24,469 nt of DNA from Deinococcus radiopugnans ATCC 19172 (GTDB taxonomy: Bacteria > Deinococcota > Deinococci > Deinococcales > Deinococcaceae): contig NZ_VDMO01000036.1 in NCBI RefSeq assembly GCF_006335125.1, forward strand, positions 1 through 24,469, given 5' to 3'. The translations under genes were made by a program, and so were the position numbers. This document shows positions 23,051-24,469 of the stretch, piece after piece. The stretch's first letter is position 1, and each line of letters begins with the position of its first letter. The notes under the pieces are model-generated. The model did not search any database. It was not told the origin of the DNA and saw only the letters and a program-made list of their open reading frames with translations.

Positions 23051-24310
23051 ATGAAGAAGTTCACCCAGGCCCGCATCTACCGGCAGCACGACGAGGTCAA
23101 CGAGATTCTGGTCGACCGGGGCGTCATCAGGCAGATCGGCCCGCATTTGCCGGGGGCCGACGAGGAGATCGACTTGCAGGGCCGTCTGGTGGTTCCGCCT
23201 TACGTGGACGCCCACCTGCACCTGGATTACGTGTACACCGGCGGCAAGGCGGGGGCCAGGAACACGAGCGGCACGCTCTTCGAGGGCATTGCCCGCTGGC
23301 ACGACGTCAAGAAGACCCAGACCCTCGAGGACGCCAGGGAACGTGCCCTCAGGGGCATCCAGGAAGAGGTGTCCAGGGGGGTTCAGTTCATCCGCACCCA
23401 TATCGACGTGTGCGATCCCCACCTGACGGGCCTCAAGGCGATGCTGGAACTCCGCGAACAGCTCAGGGACACCGTGACCATCCAGATCGTCGCCTTTCCG
23501 CAGGAGGGCATGTATGCCTACCGGGGCGGCGACGAGATGGTCGAGGAGGCCCTGAAAATGGGCGCGGACTGTGTCGGCGGCATTCCGCACTTCGAGTGGG
23601 CGCGGGAATTCGGCGAGAAGTCCGTGCGCCGCACCGTCGAGCTGGCGGAAAAGTACGGCAGGCTGATCGACGTCCACTGCGACGAGACGGACGACGTCAT
23701 GAGCCGGCATGTCGAACTGCTCAATGCCCTGGTGATGCTGGCCGACCTCGGCCCCCGCGCGACCGCCAGCCACACCTGCTCTTTCGGCTCGGCCGATAAT
23801 TCCTGGGCGTTCCGCATGCTGGGCCTGTTCAAGCAGTCGGGCATGAATTTCATCGCCAACCCCACCGAGAACGCCTATCTGCAGGGCCGTCAGGACACCT
23901 ATCCCAAACGCCGGGGCCTGACGCGGGTCAAGGAGATGTGGGAAGGCGGGATCAACGTCTGCTTTGGCCAGGATTCGATCAACGACCCCTGGTATCCGGT
24001 CGGCAACGGCAACATGATGAACATCCTCGACCACGGGATTCACCTCGCGCACACGATGTCGCTCGACCAGCTGGACCGCTGTCTGGACCTGATCACCCAC
24101 AACGGGGCCAAAACCCTGAACGTCGAGGACCAGTACGGCATCGAGGTGGGAAAACCAGCCAACTTTATCGTGCTGGACGCCAGCACACCCTTCGAGGCCG
24201 TGCGTCAGCGCGCCGACGTGCTGGCGTCCATCCGCCACGGCGAGTACCTCTTCAAGCGTCCTGACCCGGGGTACGAAATTGGCATCGATCTCTTCAGGAA
24301 GACGCTCTGA
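23051..24310 (+). CDS. codA: Cytosine deaminase-like amidohydrolase
   Basis: A 419-residue amidohydrolase-superfamily protein of the CodA group, which hydrolyses cytosine to uracil and ammonia. Metal and catalytic positions are visible: H55 and H57 (VDAHLHLD), H209 and E212 (IDVHCDETDD), H241 (ASHTCSFG) and D308 (CFGQDSINDPWYPVG). The C-terminus keeps ITHNGAKTLNVEDQYGIEVGKPANFIVLDA as in CodA. The start has AGGAG. The open frame upstream to 22910 has no family similarity. Related amidohydrolases could use other aminopyrimidine or hydantoin-like rings, so the exact substrate is not certain. It lies downstream of urease genes, so a shared nitrogen-salvage role is possible. Confidence 0.92.
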   Translation: MKKFTQARIYRQHDEVNEILVDRGVIRQIGPHLPGADEEIDLQGRLVVPPYVDAHLHLDYVYTGGKAGARNTSGTLFEGIARWHDVKKTQTLEDARERALRGIQEEVSRGVQFIRTHIDVCDPHLTGLKAMLELREQLRDTVTIQIVAFPQEGMYAYRGGDEMVEEALKMGADCVGGIPHFEWAREFGEKSVRRTVELAEKYGRLIDVHCDETDDVMSRHVELLNALVMLADLGPRATASHTCSFGSADNSWAFRMLGLFKQSGMNFIANPTENAYLQGRQDTYPKRRGLTRVKEMWEGGINVCFGQDSINDPWYPVGNGNMMNILDHGIHLAHTMSLDQLDRCLDLITHNGAKTLNVEDQYGIEVGKPANFIVLDASTPFEAVRQRADVLASIRHGEYLFKRPDPGYEIGIDLFRKTL

Positions 24311-24365
24311 AAGAGGGAAAAGTGAAGGCGGTCTTTCTGGAACCTCTGTACCGGACATCTTAGCT

Positions 24366-24469
24366 TCAAGCCGCTCCTGATGCGTGAAACGGCGTGCTCA
24401 GTAGCCTGACCAACTCAGGTAACTCGGGCAGGTTCCACCGCAGCGCATGGCACAGCTGTTCCGCGCCAT
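24366..24469 (-). CDS. Probable C-terminus of an IS transposase (partial, runs off the right edge)
   Basis: A minus-strand frame enters from the right edge and stops at TGA 24368-24366. It reads EQLCHALRWNLPELPELV, then RLLSTPFHASGAA, which resembles the tail of IS4/IS701-type transposases seen in Deinococcus genomes. The sequence between it and codA (about 24340-24362) could hold the element's terminal inverted repeat. Only ~34 codons are in view, so this is tentative. Confidence 0.35.
   Translation of the reverse strand, partial: GAEQLCHALRWNLPELPELVRLLSTPFHASGAA

Noticed and set aside
1..24469. CRISPR arrays, tRNA or rRNA genes
   Set aside because: I saw no regularly spaced direct repeats, tRNA-like cloverleaf or rRNA signature on reading either strand; a dedicated scan was not possible.

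Overview
The window is GC-rich bacterial DNA with very strong G/C preference at third codon positions. Its gene set is best matched by Deinococcus or a close relative: paired DUF305 proteins, an IS200/IS605-type tnpA-tnpB element, DUF5996, and hydroquinone-type VOC dioxygenases. This assignment is inference from gene content; no rRNA or other marker gene is present.

Region 1 (about 1-8070) is a metal-handling region, probably copper, that is decaying. On the + strand are a secreted DUF305 protein, an OmpR-type response regulator, its histidine kinase (whose only plausible start is a CTG overlapping the regulator stop codon) and a ZIP-family metal transporter pseudogene with an in-frame TAA. 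A bidirectional terminator separates these from a minus-strand set: a Cu(I)-type P1B ATPase, a cysteine-rich Csp copper-storage protein and a membrane DUF305 protein. The ATPase has lost its 5' half. An IS200/IS605 element (intact Y1 transposase TnpA plus intact TnpB) abuts the break, and its right end sits against the codons for the ATPase DESMISGEP motif. Beyond the element are about 360 bases of hairpin-rich DNA with no clear gene.

Region 2 (about 8078-11232) holds a small GNAT acetyltransferase, a fused ferredoxin-like/CDGSH iron-sulfur protein, a DUF5996 protein and a VOC ring-cleaving dioxygenase.

Region 3 (about 11516-18110) holds a RocB-like M20 hydrolase and then a coherent quinone/hydroquinone module. 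A divergent MarR regulator faces an operon of MhqO/PcpA-like dioxygenase, MhqD-like hydrolase and maleylacetate reductase, and a WrbA-type quinone reductase lies downstream of marR. Two near-identical palindromes, one in the mhqO-marR gap and one inside the wrbA promoter, point to one MarR regulon covering quinone reduction, ring cleavage and funnelling to beta-ketoadipate.

Region 4 (about 18110-20403) is sparse. It has an atypical lower-GC ORF, a small acidic protein, a frameshifted membrane-protein gene, an MliC-like lysozyme inhibitor and a universal stress protein.

Region 5 (20651-end) has urease gamma (ureA), a CbiX-like two-repeat chelatase relative with a His cluster and an extra C-terminal domain, then urease beta (ureB). 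No ureC or accessory genes follow; next is a cytosine deaminase and, at the right edge, a probable transposase C-terminus. The chelatase-like gene embedded between two urease structural genes is the best candidate for an undescribed system here, possibly in nickel handling.
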